Shown one piece after another: positions 45,360-54,516 of a stretch of 64,000 bases of DNA; positions within the stretch are counted from its first letter, which is position 1; every line of letters begins with the position of its first letter. A program made the translations under genes and the position numbers. The notes beneath the pieces are model-generated. The model had not been told where the DNA came from and did not search any database. It was given only the letters and a program-made list of their open reading frames with translations. This DNA comes from CAWGHZ01 sp963822575. GTDB lineage: Bacteria > Pseudomonadota > Alphaproteobacteria > MPNO01 > DASWLB01. Location of the stretch: NCBI GenBank assembly GCA_963822575.1, contig CAWGHZ010000006.1, forward strand, positions 248,001 to 312,000, written 5' to 3'.

Positions 45360-46547
45360 CTAGCGCGACGATGCCACGATGGCCGACAGCGCCCGCACGA
45401 CCCGGTCGGTGTCGTCGTCCGTCATGTCGGGGAAGAGCGGAAGACTGAGGGCGCGCGAATAATACGCATCGGCGCCGGGCAGCACGACTGCGCCATAACG
45501 CGCGCGATAATAGGGCTGACGATGGACTGGCAGATAGTGCACCTGCGTACCGATGTTCGCCTCGCGCAGCCGGCGCATGAGAGTCGCGCGGTCGATCTTC
45601 AGCCTGTCGAATTCGATCAGCACGACGTAGAGGTGCCATGCCGGCTCCTCCCCCGCGATGCGTCCGACCGGGCGGACCAGCGGCGCGAGGCCGGCGAGTG
45701 CCGCATCGTAGCGCGCCGCAATCCGCCGGCGCGCCGCGACGAACGACGCCATCCGCGCGATCTGGCTGTGGGCCAGGGCCGCGTGAATATCCGACAGGCG
45801 ATAGTTGAACCCGATCTCCGGCATTTCGTAATACCACGGGTTCGCGCCGCCGGACTTGTCGAACGCCTGGTCGGGACACGCGAAACGTGCGGGATCGCGC
45901 ACCATGCCGTGGTTGCGGAAGCGCGCCAGCCGTTCGGCCAGGGCCGGATCGCGAGTGGTGACCACGCCGCCCTCGCCTGCCGCGATCACCTTGGCCGGGT
46001 GCAGCGAAAACATCGCCATTTCGCTCGCGGCGCAGGCGCCGACATCGGCGCCGCCGAGCGCGTGGCAGGCGTCCTCGACCAGCGCCACATTGCGACCCTC
46101 GACGACCGCGCGCAGCGCGGGCATGTCGCAGCACTGGCCGTTCAGGTGGACCGGCACGACCGCCTTCACGTTCGTAACCGCGGCGGCGAGCGCATCGCGG
46201 AGCGTCGCGGGCGTCATCAGCCCGGTGTCGGGATCGACGTCGGCGAAGCGCAGTTCGGCCCCGACATAGCGGGCCATGTTGGCGCTGGCGAGGAAAGTGA
46301 GCGACGGCACGATCACCACGTCGCCCGGGCCGAGCCCGAGGGCGAGCGCCGCCAGATGGAGCGCAGCGGTGCCGCTCGAGCAGCTCACCGCATGGCGCGC
46401 GCCGACCGCCTCGGCGAAGGCCGCCTCGAACGCGCCCCCCTCTGGCCCGGTGGTCAGGAAGTCGGACCGCAGGACCCGGGCGACCGCGGCGATGTCTGCC
46501 TCGTCCACGCTCTGCCGGCTGTAGGGCAGGTAGCGCTCAGGTTCCAT
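45360..46547 (-). CDS. pseC: UDP-4-amino-4,6-dideoxy-N-acetyl-beta-L-altrosamine transaminase
   Basis: This 395-residue DegT-fold PLP enzyme has YLPYSRQSVDEADIAAVARVL at the start, SSGTAALHLAALALGLGPGD, the internal aspartate in EDACHALGG, and the lysine in SLHPAKVIAAGEGG. The N-terminal YSRQSVDE and C-terminal HYLPVHRQPYY match PseC. PseC transfers an amino group to C4 of the PseB product. The gene overlaps pseB by 11 bases and lies 10 bases from pseH. Length matches the family. Confidence 0.9.
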   Translation of the reverse strand: MEPERYLPYSRQSVDEADIAAVARVLRSDFLTTGPEGGAFEAAFAEAVGARHAVSCSSGTAALHLAALALGLGPGDVVIVPSLTFLASANMARYVGAELRFADVDPDTGLMTPATLRDALAAAVTNVKAVVPVHLNGQCCDMPALRAVVEGRNVALVEDACHALGGADVGACAASEMAMFSLHPAKVIAAGEGGVVTTRDPALAERLARFRNHGMVRDPARFACPDQAFDKSGGANPWYYEMPEIGFNYRLSDIHAALAHSQIARMASFVAARRRIAARYDAALAGLAPLVRPVGRIAGEEPAWHLYVVLIEFDRLKIDRATLMRRLREANIGTQVHYLPVHRQPYYRARYGAVVLPGADAYYSRALSLPLFPDMTDDDTDRVVRALSAIVASSR

Positions 46548-47563
46548 GGGTCAGCATGTCATGCAGGGCCGGCGCGGTCAGCCATTCGCCGTTGCTGTCG
46601 CTCGAATAGGTGAACCGGTCCGGTACGGGCTTCGCGCCGCTGATCTGCAGATGCTCGTCGGTCCAGTAGGGAAAGGCCGGCGCAATGACGAAGCGGTCGT
46701 CGAGCTCGAGCGTCGTCCGCGAATCGTCGACCGGGATCATCACCTCGTGCATCTTTTCGCCCGGCCGTATGCCGACCATCTCCAGCGCGATACCGGGGGC
46801 AAGCGCGCTTGCTAGGTCGGTCACCTTCATGCTGGGGATCTTTGGGACGAAGATCTCACCGCCTTTCATCATTTCGAGCGAGGAGATGACGAAATTGACA
46901 CCCTGCTCCAGCGTGATCCAGAAGCGCGTCATGCGCGGGTCGGTGATCGGGATCGTCTTTGCGCCCTCGGCGGCAAGCTTGCGGAACAGCGGTACCACGC
47001 TGCCGCGCGAGCCCACGACGTTGCCATAGCGCACGACGGAGAAGCGCGCACGCCCCGCGCCGGAGAGGCTGTTCGCGGCGACGAAGATCTTGTCGGCGGC
47101 GAGCTTGCTGGCCCCATAGATGTTGATCGGGTTCGCCGCCTTGTCGGTCGATAGCGCGATCACCTTCTGCACGCCGGCACGCAGCGCGGCGTGCACGACG
47201 TTTTCGGCCCCCATGACGTTGGTGTGGATGCACTCGAACGGGTTGTATTCCGCCGTGGGGACATGTTTCAGCGCCGCGCGCATGTACGACGATGTCAACG
47301 TCGCGCAGCGCCTGCTCCAGCCTGTCGCGATCGCGCACGTCGCCGATGAAGTAGCGCAGGAACGGATACGCCTTCTGCGTGAAGCGCTGCGCCATCTCGT
47401 ACTGCTTCATCTCGTCGCGAGAATAGACGATCAGCTTGCGCGGGCGATATCGGTCGACGACGGCCGCGACGAACGCGTTGCCGAACGAACCGGTGCCACC
47501 GGTCACGAGAATGGTCTTGCGGTTCAGGTCCGGTACGGGGCTGTCGAACTTGCGGCTCTGCAT
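46537..47563 (-). CDS. pseB: UDP-N-acetylglucosamine 4,6-dehydratase (inverting), one frameshift
   Basis: PseB starts the pseudaminic pathway by dehydrating and inverting UDP-GlcNAc. The N-terminal part has TILVTGGTGSFGNAFV (NAD loop) and YSRDEMKQYEMAQRF. The C-terminal part has AALKHVPTAEYNPFECIHTN, IYGASKLAADKI and GEIFVPKIPSMKVTDLA. Removing an extra base at about 47276, in a GCGCGCG run, joins DIVVHA to AALKHV, giving about 341 residues. ATG 47563 has a GAGG before it; GTG 47581, overlapping the ABC transporter stop as GTGA, is an alternative start. Confidence 0.9.
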
Positions 47564-47577
47564 GGCGCCTCGAAGGT

Positions 47578-49422
47578 TCACGCGGAAATCGCGGCGACGG
47601 ACGGCGCGCCGTCCGACCCATACTGGCGGGCGAAGGACCGGGCGTACCAGCCGCCGCGCGCGACCAGCTCCGGGTGCGTCCCGGCCTCGGTGATGCGGCC
47701 CGCTTCCATCACCACGATTTTGTCGGCCGACATGACGGTGGACAGCCGGTGGCCGATAATGACGATGGTGATGTCGGTCTCGCGCCGGACCCGATCGAGC
47801 GCCTCGCGGAAATGCGCCTCGGCCTGGGCATCGAGGTTGGCTGTCGGCTCGTCGAGGACCAGGATGGGGGCGCGGCGGACCAGCGCGCGGGCGAGGTCGA
47901 TGCGCTGGCGCTGGCCGCCGGAAAAGTGACCGCCGCCCTCGCCCAATAGCGTGTCGTAGCCGTCCGGCAGCGCCTCGATGAACACGGCCGCCTGGGCGAG
48001 CCGCGCGGCGGCGCGCACGTCGTCCATACCCGCCTCCGGCCAGCCGTATCGGATGTGCTCGGCGATCGAGACGTTGAACATCTGCGGCAGTTGCGGCGCG
48101 AACGAAATGGCCCGGCGCAGGCTCGTGCTGTCGAATTCACCCTGTGGCACGCCGTCATAGAGGATGTCGCCGGACTGCGGCTCGCGCAGCCGCGGCAGCA
48201 GGTCGACGAGGGTCGATTTGCCGCCCCCCGACGGACCGACCAGCGCCGTGGTGCGGTGCGCGGGTATGACCAGCGACAGCCCGTCGAGCGCGGCAACGGA
48301 TGCCACCTGGCCGTCGTCGGCGTCATAGCAGAATCGCACGTTGCGAAGCTCGATCCCCCGCTCCAGCCTCTCGAGCTGGCGCGGTCCGCTCGCCGGATCA
48401 CGCGCCGCGGCGAGGCCCAGAAGGCGCTCGTGGATCACCTCCACCGAGGCCAGGTTCGCGAGATAGCTTTGATGCGCGAGCATCACTTCCTTCGTGATCG
48501 GCACCAGTCGGATCAGGATGAAGAAGAACAGCATGATCGGCGCGAAATCGAGCCGGAAGACCGTGACGGACACGTAGAGCAGCACCAGCGCCATCGCGAG
48601 CACGATGGGCTCGACCGCGACCCCGAGCAGCGTGAGCATCCGCGCCCGGTCGACCAGGCGGTCACGCTGCTCTCGCGTCCGTTGCGCAAGCATCGCCTTT
48701 TCCGCCTCCTCGACGCCGGAAAGCCGCACGAGCCGCACCGACTTCAGCCGCTCGACCAGGAAGCTCGACATCTGCTGATTGGCGTGGGTCACCTGGGTGC
48801 CGAGGGAGCGGATGCGCCGCATCAGGTGCTGCAGGACGAGGGCAGCGATGGACAAAACGGCAATGGCGATCAAGGTAAGCTTGAGCGACAGCATCGCGGC
48901 GACCGTCAGGTAGCCGAGGCTGAGAAGAAGGTAGCCGTAGAAATTGGCGGCGGACGTCATGGCGGTCGTCGCCATGGCGAGCTCCGTCGTCAGCTCGTTC
49001 ACGAAATCGCCGGCGCGGAGGCGGTCGTGACAGCGCAGGCTCGCATGGATGAACGCATCGAAGCCCTGATCCCGCACGCGGCGCTGCAGCTCGAACTTCA
49101 CGAAGGCCGAGACCATGTCGCGCCCGTACATGAACAGCTGGCGCAGCAGCAGCAGCACGAAGGACGAGACGAGCAGTGTCGCAAGGTTGAGCGGCACGTC
49201 CAGCGCATGCGCCGCGTCGAGCAGCACGCTCCACATGCGCGATCCGGCGACGAGGCGATCGAGATCGCCGCCCGAGTTCACGTATTGCAGGATCGGCAGG
49301 ATGCTGCCGATCCCCGCGCCCTCGAAGAGGACGGCGACGAGCTGAAGGGACAGGATCGCGACGATCCAGCTTCGCTGGTAGCCGATCTTGCGGGCGTGCG
49401 CGATGAAGCCGGGAAGCGGCAT
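47578..49422 (-). CDS. ABC transporter, MsbA/PglK-like (permease and ATPase)
   Basis: The 614-residue half-transporter has six hydrophobic segments in residues 20-320 and a complete NBD: Walker A VGPSGGGKST, the Q-loop FAPQLPQMF, signature HFSGGQRQRIDLARAL, Walker B ILVLDEPTANLD and H-loop IGHRLST. It is unlike the degenerate transporter at 5072. Lipid-linked-oligosaccharide flippases such as PglK belong to this class, so it may flip the glycan or export a lipid-linked sugar. Its place within the pseudaminate set, between pseB and a sulfotransferase-like gene, favours glycan transport. Confidence 0.82.
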   Translation of the reverse strand: MPLPGFIAHARKIGYQRSWIVAILSLQLVAVLFEGAGIGSILPILQYVNSGGDLDRLVAGSRMWSVLLDAAHALDVPLNLATLLVSSFVLLLLRQLFMYGRDMVSAFVKFELQRRVRDQGFDAFIHASLRCHDRLRAGDFVNELTTELAMATTAMTSAANFYGYLLLSLGYLTVAAMLSLKLTLIAIAVLSIAALVLQHLMRRIRSLGTQVTHANQQMSSFLVERLKSVRLVRLSGVEEAEKAMLAQRTREQRDRLVDRARMLTLLGVAVEPIVLAMALVLLYVSVTVFRLDFAPIMLFFFILIRLVPITKEVMLAHQSYLANLASVEVIHERLLGLAAARDPASGPRQLERLERGIELRNVRFCYDADDGQVASVAALDGLSLVIPAHRTTALVGPSGGGKSTLVDLLPRLREPQSGDILYDGVPQGEFDSTSLRRAISFAPQLPQMFNVSIAEHIRYGWPEAGMDDVRAAARLAQAAVFIEALPDGYDTLLGEGGGHFSGGQRQRIDLARALVRRAPILVLDEPTANLDAQAEAHFREALDRVRRETDITIVIIGHRLSTVMSADKIVVMEAGRITEAGTHPELVARGGWYARSFARQYGSDGAPSVAAISA

Positions 49423-49429
49423 GCGCGCC

Positions 49430-50282
49430 CTACCGGCCGCCCGGCTGCGGATAGTCGTAGGCGGCAATGTCGAGCCCGAGCGAGCGGAGAAGGCGCGCGT
49501 TGCCCTCCGCATACGCTTCCCGGATCATCGGCCGCACCCAGTCCATCGGGAGGCGCAGGCGGCCCGTGAGCGTGCGCTCGACGAGGCTGGAGCCCGGCAG
49601 CCCGAACCACAGCAGCCGCGCGTGGAGTTCTGGGCGCGACCCGGGCGAGCGGCGCCAACGCGGCGTTGCGATGGCGCAGCACGTGGAGCGCCGGCTCGCC
49701 GACCGACGGCTTCACGCGATGATTGCGCACGCGCGCGGCGATTTCAGGCGCCTGGCCGACGAAGGCGAGAAGTGCCTGCATCGTTCCAAGAGGGTCCGCC
49801 GAAAGCTGCTCTTGCAGCAGGACGTGGACGTTCCCGGTGCCGAACGCAAGCCGATACGCGTCGACCGTGCGTGCAAAATCGAACAGGACGCCGCAACGCG
49901 ACCGCACGAACAATTCATATGGCGCACGTCCGCCGCCCTTGATGTAGAGGTGATAGTAGCCGCGCATGATCGTGTACTGGGACCGGATGCCGATGAGCAC
50001 GCGGGCTTCCGGAAAGCGCCGGGCGAGCGCAGCGGCGACTTCCGGCCGATCGCGCTCCATGTCGCTCGCCAGCCCCTCATTGGAGAGGATGGCGAGGCGC
50101 AGCGCGGGGTCGGCCGCATCCCGCGCCGCCCGGTGGGGATCGGTCGTGAGGCCGCTCGCCGGGATCAGCGGGAACAGCTCGGTCTGAAGGAACGACGATG
50201 CCGTGCGGCGATAGCCGATATGGACAAGGCAGACCGGCCGGTCGCGCGCCGCGACGGGGGGGATGGCCGAGGCGACGCTCAT
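49430..50282 (-). CDS. Sulfotransferase-like protein (one frameshift)
   Basis: The N-terminus has the PAPS-binding-like loop CLVHIGYRRTASSFLQTELF. A later VLIGIRSQYTIMRGYYHLYI resembles the sulfotransferase 3'-phosphate region. The frame changes at 49632-49634; taking one G from GGG restores RVAPELHARLLWFGLPGSS and a C-terminus to the TAG at 49430, about 283 residues. Sulfation of a surface sugar is plausible. The open reading frame would otherwise run in a wrong frame beyond the true end. ATGA overlap with the ptmE-like gene supports translation from ATG 50282. Confidence 0.7.
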
Positions 50283-51340
50283 GTCGCGGCCTCGCCGGCC
50301 GCCCGGTGGCGATGCTCCGCCCGCTCCAGGTCGTCCGGCCGGCCGAGGTCGGCCCAGTATTCGTGGATCGGGAACAGCCCGGTGCGGAGCCCGATCTCGC
50401 GCCCGAGGTTGAGAAGCTCGGGCATGTCCATCGCGCGGCCGCGCGGCACCAGGCCCGAGAATTGCGGCGACAGGTAGTATACCCCGGCGGCGACGAAGTG
50501 GCTGATCCGCGGCTTCTCGTCGATGCCGGCGAACAGCCCGTCGTCGCCGTGGCGCACCACCCCGAACGGCACGTCGATCTCGTGGCGCGCCACGCCGATC
50601 GTACCGTCGAACCCGTGCATCGCGTGGAAGCTGTGCAGTGCCGCCACGTTGAGCGAGGTGATCACGTCGCCGTTGATGACCAGCAGCGGCTCCTGCTGCG
50701 GCTCGTGGAGGAGCCCGAGCGCGCCTGCGGTGCCGAGCGGCGCCTCCTCCTCCAATAGCCGGACGTCGGCGATGTTGTCGCGCCTCAGCATGAACTCCTT
50801 GATCTGGTCGGCAAGGTAATGAACGGCGATCTCGATGGTCGCGACGCCGGCATCCTCGAGCCGCGTCAGGATGTGGTCGAGGATGGGCCGGCCGCCGACC
50901 GGCAAAAGGGGCTTCGGCATCGTCAGGGTTCGCGACCCGAGGCGCCGCCCGAACCCGCCGGCCATGATCAGCGCGCGGGAGACGCCGCCGCCGGTGTCGT
51001 CGCGCACCAGCACCTCGAACAGGCGGCCGGCCTCGTCGAGCACGGGCAGGAAGTCGACCCGGCGCGGCGTGGCGTTCAGGACCGCCAGATTGTCCCGCTC
51101 GGCGCCGCGGCGGCCGGCGACGAACCGGGCGTTCATGCATTCGGCGACTTTGGCATCGAGCGAGACGCCGCTCAGGATCGCGCGCCGGACGTCGCCGTCG
51201 GTCAACGTGCCGAGCAGCCACCCGTCCGCGTCGGCGATGAGCTGGAACAGATGCGCAGACCCGTTGAGCCGGCCGAGCGCATCGCGGACCGAACGACCGG
51301 GCGGACACAGATAGGGTGCGAGGTCGCGGACCCGGATCAT
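50279..51340 (-). CDS. ptmE: CBS-domain nucleotidyltransferase (glucosamine-1-phosphate guanylyltransferase, PtmE-like)
   Basis: The 353-residue protein has two N-terminal CBS motifs (about residues 1-115) and a nucleotidyltransferase domain: ALIMAGGFGRRLGSRTLTMP (nucleotide loop with RRLGxxT), KPLLPVGGRPILDHIL and VINGDVITSLN. PtmE-type enzymes couple GTP to GlcN-1-P, giving GDP-GlcN for the GDP-linked legionaminic acid route. CBS domains may sense a nucleotide. ATG 51340 was chosen because the CBS part starts there. The specificity is inferred from the architecture; a different NDP is possible. Confidence 0.78.
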   Translation of the reverse strand: MIRVRDLAPYLCPPGRSVRDALGRLNGSAHLFQLIADADGWLLGTLTDGDVRRAILSGVSLDAKVAECMNARFVAGRRGAERDNLAVLNATPRRVDFLPVLDEAGRLFEVLVRDDTGGGVSRALIMAGGFGRRLGSRTLTMPKPLLPVGGRPILDHILTRLEDAGVATIEIAVHYLADQIKEFMLRRDNIADVRLLEEEAPLGTAGALGLLHEPQQEPLLVINGDVITSLNVAALHSFHAMHGFDGTIGVARHEIDVPFGVVRHGDDGLFAGIDEKPRISHFVAAGVYYLSPQFSGLVPRGRAMDMPELLNLGREIGLRTGLFPIHEYWADLGRPDDLERAEHRHRAAGEAAT

Positions 51341-52830
51341 CGAACGGACGCCGCCGTCGCGCCCGCCCGCAGATCGGAGAGGCTCTCCTCCAGCGCGTCG
51401 CACGCCGCATGGACGACCTCGGGCTCGTAGCGCCGCAGGTCGACATAATCATAGCTGCCCAAATCGAACGACGTCTCGACGACCGCCCTCAGGAAGGCGG
51501 CGCCCGCGCGGCGCGCCGCTGCAGGATCGATCGAGCCGTCGAAGATGCGGGCCACCGCTCGGCCGGTGCGTGCGAGGTCGGTGACATGCTGGACGTGGGG
51601 CAAAATGTTGTAGGCGTTGTGCATGCCGAACGAGATGACCGGCTTGCCCATCACCGCGGCCTCGAAACCGGTGGACCCGGTGATGACGGCAATCGCCTCG
51701 GCCCTGCGGGCCACCTCGATGCCGGGCTCCAGCATGTTCATCCAAACGACGTTCTTCAGCTCGCCGATCTGTTCGTAGAAGTCGCTCGGGCGCCGCCCGA
51801 CGCCCATGATCGCTTCCTTGACCACGAGCCGCACGCCCGCCGGCAAGTCGCGCGATAGCGCCGCGATCGCCGCGTGCTGGAAGAAGAATTCCGGCGAAAG
51901 CTGTTGAAGGGCGGTCTCCGGCTCGGTCGCCAACGGGAAGAAGATGAACGGCGTGCCGGCGAGATCCTCCAGCCGGCAGAGCTTGCGGCTGCTCATTCTT
52001 CGGCCGTGGACCCAGCGGCGGACGAGCATGCGGATCTCGTCGGTGCCGTAATAGCCCCTCTTCTTGCCGAGGCTTTTGACATACCAGTAGGGTCGCTGCG
52101 TGCTCACCAGCAGGACGTTCTTGGTGAGCCCCAGCAGCGAGTTCTGCCGCCGGTACAGCCGGCTCAGCGTGCCGACGGATTTGTAGGCTTGCTGGTTCTG
52201 GGGAGGGGCCAGGTGCAGCGCCGCCACTCGCTTGTAGGCGGCCGCGACGGCCGGATTCTCGCTGAATTCGTTGTGCGCCCAGAAATGCAGATTGCCATAG
52301 CGCGATTCGGCGAGTCTCCGGTGCGGCAGCCCGTTCAGCCGGGCGGCGTTCGATACCTCGACCGGCCCGCCGACGAAGACAGTGAGGCGCTTCTCCCGCA
52401 CCTCACGCTCCCAGAACGCGAAGTACCGGTTGTAGGCGGCGAGGACCTGGATGTAGCTCGACCGCTCGGAATGGCGCGAGCGCGGATGATGATTGCCCCC
52501 GAGCGCGTAGCCGCGTCCCAGATGGCGGTTGCCGACGACGAGCGACCCGTAGGTGCGGCCAAGTCGCGCCTCGTAGGCGCGCGCCGTCGCGATCTCGGAC
52601 TCGAGATTGGCGACGGGTGCGAGCGCGCCGTCGACGAGCGACTTGATGAGCCCGATGCTGGTGAAGATGCCGTCGGTGGCGAGCGAGGCGTAGAAGGACC
52701 TTTCCTGCTCGTTCGCGCAGTAAACGTGGATTTCCGATCCGTGACGCCGCCGCAGCTCGCGCACGATGTCGACGATCAGGTGGCGCGTCTGGGCGTTAGG
52801 GATCAGCCCGATGCTGGCGAGCGCGGTCAT
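51337..52830 (-). CDS. Capsule/surface polysaccharide biosynthesis protein, GT-B-like
   Basis: The 497-residue protein contains FIFFPLATEPETALQQLSPE, VRLVVKEAIMGVGRRPSDFY and AIAVITGSTGFEAAVMGKPV, the pattern of Kdo-transferase-like or capsule synthesis GT-B proteins. The FPLATEPE motif and the GSTGFEAAVxGKP motif bind a nucleotide sugar. The first 200 residues are rich in tyrosine and arginine and are not recognised. Overlap with the GNAT gene end supports ATG 52830. The acceptor is unknown. Confidence 0.6.
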   Translation of the reverse strand: MTALASIGLIPNAQTRHLIVDIVRELRRRHGSEIHVYCANEQERSFYASLATDGIFTSIGLIKSLVDGALAPVANLESEIATARAYEARLGRTYGSLVVGNRHLGRGYALGGNHHPRSRHSERSSYIQVLAAYNRYFAFWEREVREKRLTVFVGGPVEVSNAARLNGLPHRRLAESRYGNLHFWAHNEFSENPAVAAAYKRVAALHLAPPQNQQAYKSVGTLSRLYRRQNSLLGLTKNVLLVSTQRPYWYVKSLGKKRGYYGTDEIRMLVRRWVHGRRMSSRKLCRLEDLAGTPFIFFPLATEPETALQQLSPEFFFQHAAIAALSRDLPAGVRLVVKEAIMGVGRRPSDFYEQIGELKNVVWMNMLEPGIEVARRAEAIAVITGSTGFEAAVMGKPVISFGMHNAYNILPHVQHVTDLARTGRAVARIFDGSIDPAAARRAGAAFLRAVVETSFDLGSYDYVDLRRYEPEVVHAACDALEESLSDLRAGATAASVR

Positions 52831-53429
52831 GACCTCACCACTTCCGGCGCCTCGTATTCCGGCCGGCGCATGAACTTCTCGGCAAGCTGCGCGACCAGCA
52901 CCTGGTCGTGCAGCCCGTCGGACGCCGCGATGTAGCGGCGCCGGACGCCCTCGACCGTCCAGCCGAGCTTCCCGACCAGCCGCACGAAGGCGGGGTTCCG
53001 CGTGCCGGCATCGACACGGCCGAGTGCCAGCTCCTCGAATAGATATCGCGTCACCAGATACACGCTCTCCGCCCCGATGCCCTGGCCCCACACGACGGGC
53101 TCGCCGATCAGGATGCTGATGTCGGCGCGGCGCGCGGCCCAGTCGATCGGGCCATACTTCACGTTGCCGACGTGCCCGCGGTCGCGATGCTCGATGGCGA
53201 GCACCCTCTCGTCGGCCCGCAGCGATTCGAGATAGGCGCGGGCCTCGGCCTCGCCGGTCGGCGGGCCATTGCCGCGGCGCGAATGCGCGTTGACCGCCGG
53301 ATCGTTGAGCCAGGCGAGGTAACGCGCATGGATTCGATCCGGCCCGAACGGGCGAAGCGTCACGCGGCGCCCGACCAGCACGGGTGCGGCAGACGCGGCG
53401 GCAGGTTCAGGACGGTGAAGCAATGTCAT
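52827..53429 (-). CDS. GNAT family N-acetyltransferase
   Basis: This 200-residue GNAT protein has VTLRPFGPDRIHARYLAWLN, DISILIGEPVVWGQGIGAES (acetyl-CoA loop WGQGIG) and TRNPAFVRLVGKLGWTVEGV. It is related to the pseH product at 44807, with the same YLAWLxD and DIAILVGEP parts. It could be the legionaminate N-acetyltransferase of this cluster (LegH function) or serve the 55268 aminotransferase. ATG 53429 was chosen because the GNAT domain starts soon after. Proteobacterial homologues vary in substrate. Confidence 0.78.
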   Translation of the reverse strand: MTLLHRPEPAAASAAPVLVGRRVTLRPFGPDRIHARYLAWLNDPAVNAHSRRGNGPPTGEAEARAYLESLRADERVLAIEHRDRGHVGNVKYGPIDWAARRADISILIGEPVVWGQGIGAESVYLVTRYLFEELALGRVDAGTRNPAFVRLVGKLGWTVEGVRRRYIAASDGLHDQVLVAQLAEKFMRRPEYEAPEVVRS

Positions 53430-53451
53430 CTTGGGGGAGGGGTTTCGCAAG

Positions 53452-54516
53452 CTAGCGCGCGGACACCGCATCGGCGGGGGCCGCCCCGCGAGCGCGGCCC
53501 TTGTCGTTGTGGCGCAAATGCATGTTGATCGGTTCGTACGGACGGCTTTTCTGCAGGACGCAGCTTTCGCACAGCGTGCCCCGTACGTCGCCTGCGACAT
53601 GGCGGCGGCGAAGCTCCTGGAATTCCTCGGAATGCCACGCCGCCATCAGCGACATGTCGTTCAGGTTCCCGACCACTAGGTCATTGTTGTAGTCGCTGCA
53701 GCACGCCGACAGATACCCCTCCATCGTCACGTTGAGGTAGCTCCACAGCTGATAGCAGGGCAGCCGCAGCCGCGACCTGTTCCAATCCTCGCGGCGGTCG
53801 GTGCTGTCATAGTCGATGTAGGGTCGTTCGGTGCCGTCCTTCTCCACCCGTCGCTTGAGCGGCGTGCCGATCACGACGAAGGGGTAGACCACGACCTCGT
53901 CGACCAGGCTTTCGACGCGTGCCTTCAGCGCGGGGAAGGTGTCGTGGCTGAGCGGCGTATCGACGAAGCTCACGAACAGCCGCAGCGGCCGGTTCTTCTC
54001 GCGCCGGTAGCGCGCGACGAATTCGATGTTCCTCATCACGTCCGCAAATTCGTCGTGCCCGTGGACCAGCGCATAAGTCTCCGCGGAGCCGGCATTGACC
54101 GAGAACTTGATGCTGTCGAGCCCGGCGTCGAGCACCGCCTCTATATGGCCGGTCACAACCTTGCCGCCGTTGGACGAGAGATAGACGTAGTCGAAGCCCA
54201 GCTCCTTGGCGTAGCGCACGTACTTCGCGAGGCTCCGGTTCAGGAACGGCTCGCCGCCGCTATAGAATGAGATCTGCCGGATCCCGGCCTCGTACGCCTC
54301 GCGCGTGACGCGCATCACCATCGCGTCGTCCATCACGGCACGCGGCCGGTCCATCGTGGGGTTCGGGCAGAAGTAGCATTTGTGGTTGCAGGAATTATTG
54401 ATCTCGATGCCGATCTTCTCCGGCAAGGGCGGCGTGATGGATCGCTCACCGTCCGGATTGATCCGCCGCGCGACCTGCGTCCCGATGAATCCCTTCCGAG
54501 TCTCTTCGCCACTCAT
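53452..54516 (-). CDS. Radical SAM/SPASM domain protein
   Basis: The 354-residue protein has the radical SAM cysteines in NNSCNHKCYFCPN (CxxxCxxC, near residues 42-49), FYSGGEPFLN, and a C-terminal SPASM-like segment (LSACCSDYNNDLVVGNL and TLCESCVLQKS) that could carry auxiliary Fe-S clusters. Such proteins make radical-based changes in peptides or small molecules. In this cluster it may act on a sugar or nucleotide sugar, which is less common. Its start ATG 54516 overlaps the CMP-sugar synthetase stop as ATGA. Confidence 0.82.
   Translation of the reverse strand: MSGEETRKGFIGTQVARRINPDGERSITPPLPEKIGIEINNSCNHKCYFCPNPTMDRPRAVMDDAMVMRVTREAYEAGIRQISFYSGGEPFLNRSLAKYVRYAKELGFDYVYLSSNGGKVVTGHIEAVLDAGLDSIKFSVNAGSAETYALVHGHDEFADVMRNIEFVARYRREKNRPLRLFVSFVDTPLSHDTFPALKARVESLVDEVVVYPFVVIGTPLKRRVEKDGTERPYIDYDSTDRREDWNRSRLRLPCYQLWSYLNVTMEGYLSACCSDYNNDLVVGNLNDMSLMAAWHSEEFQELRRRHVAGDVRGTLCESCVLQKSRPYEPINMHLRHNDKGRARGAAPADAVSAR

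Noticed and set aside
3024..49634. Programmed ribosomal frameshifting as an explanation for the breaks
   Set aside because: No consistent slippery heptamer or downstream structure is seen, the sites are varied, and unrelated genes are affected.
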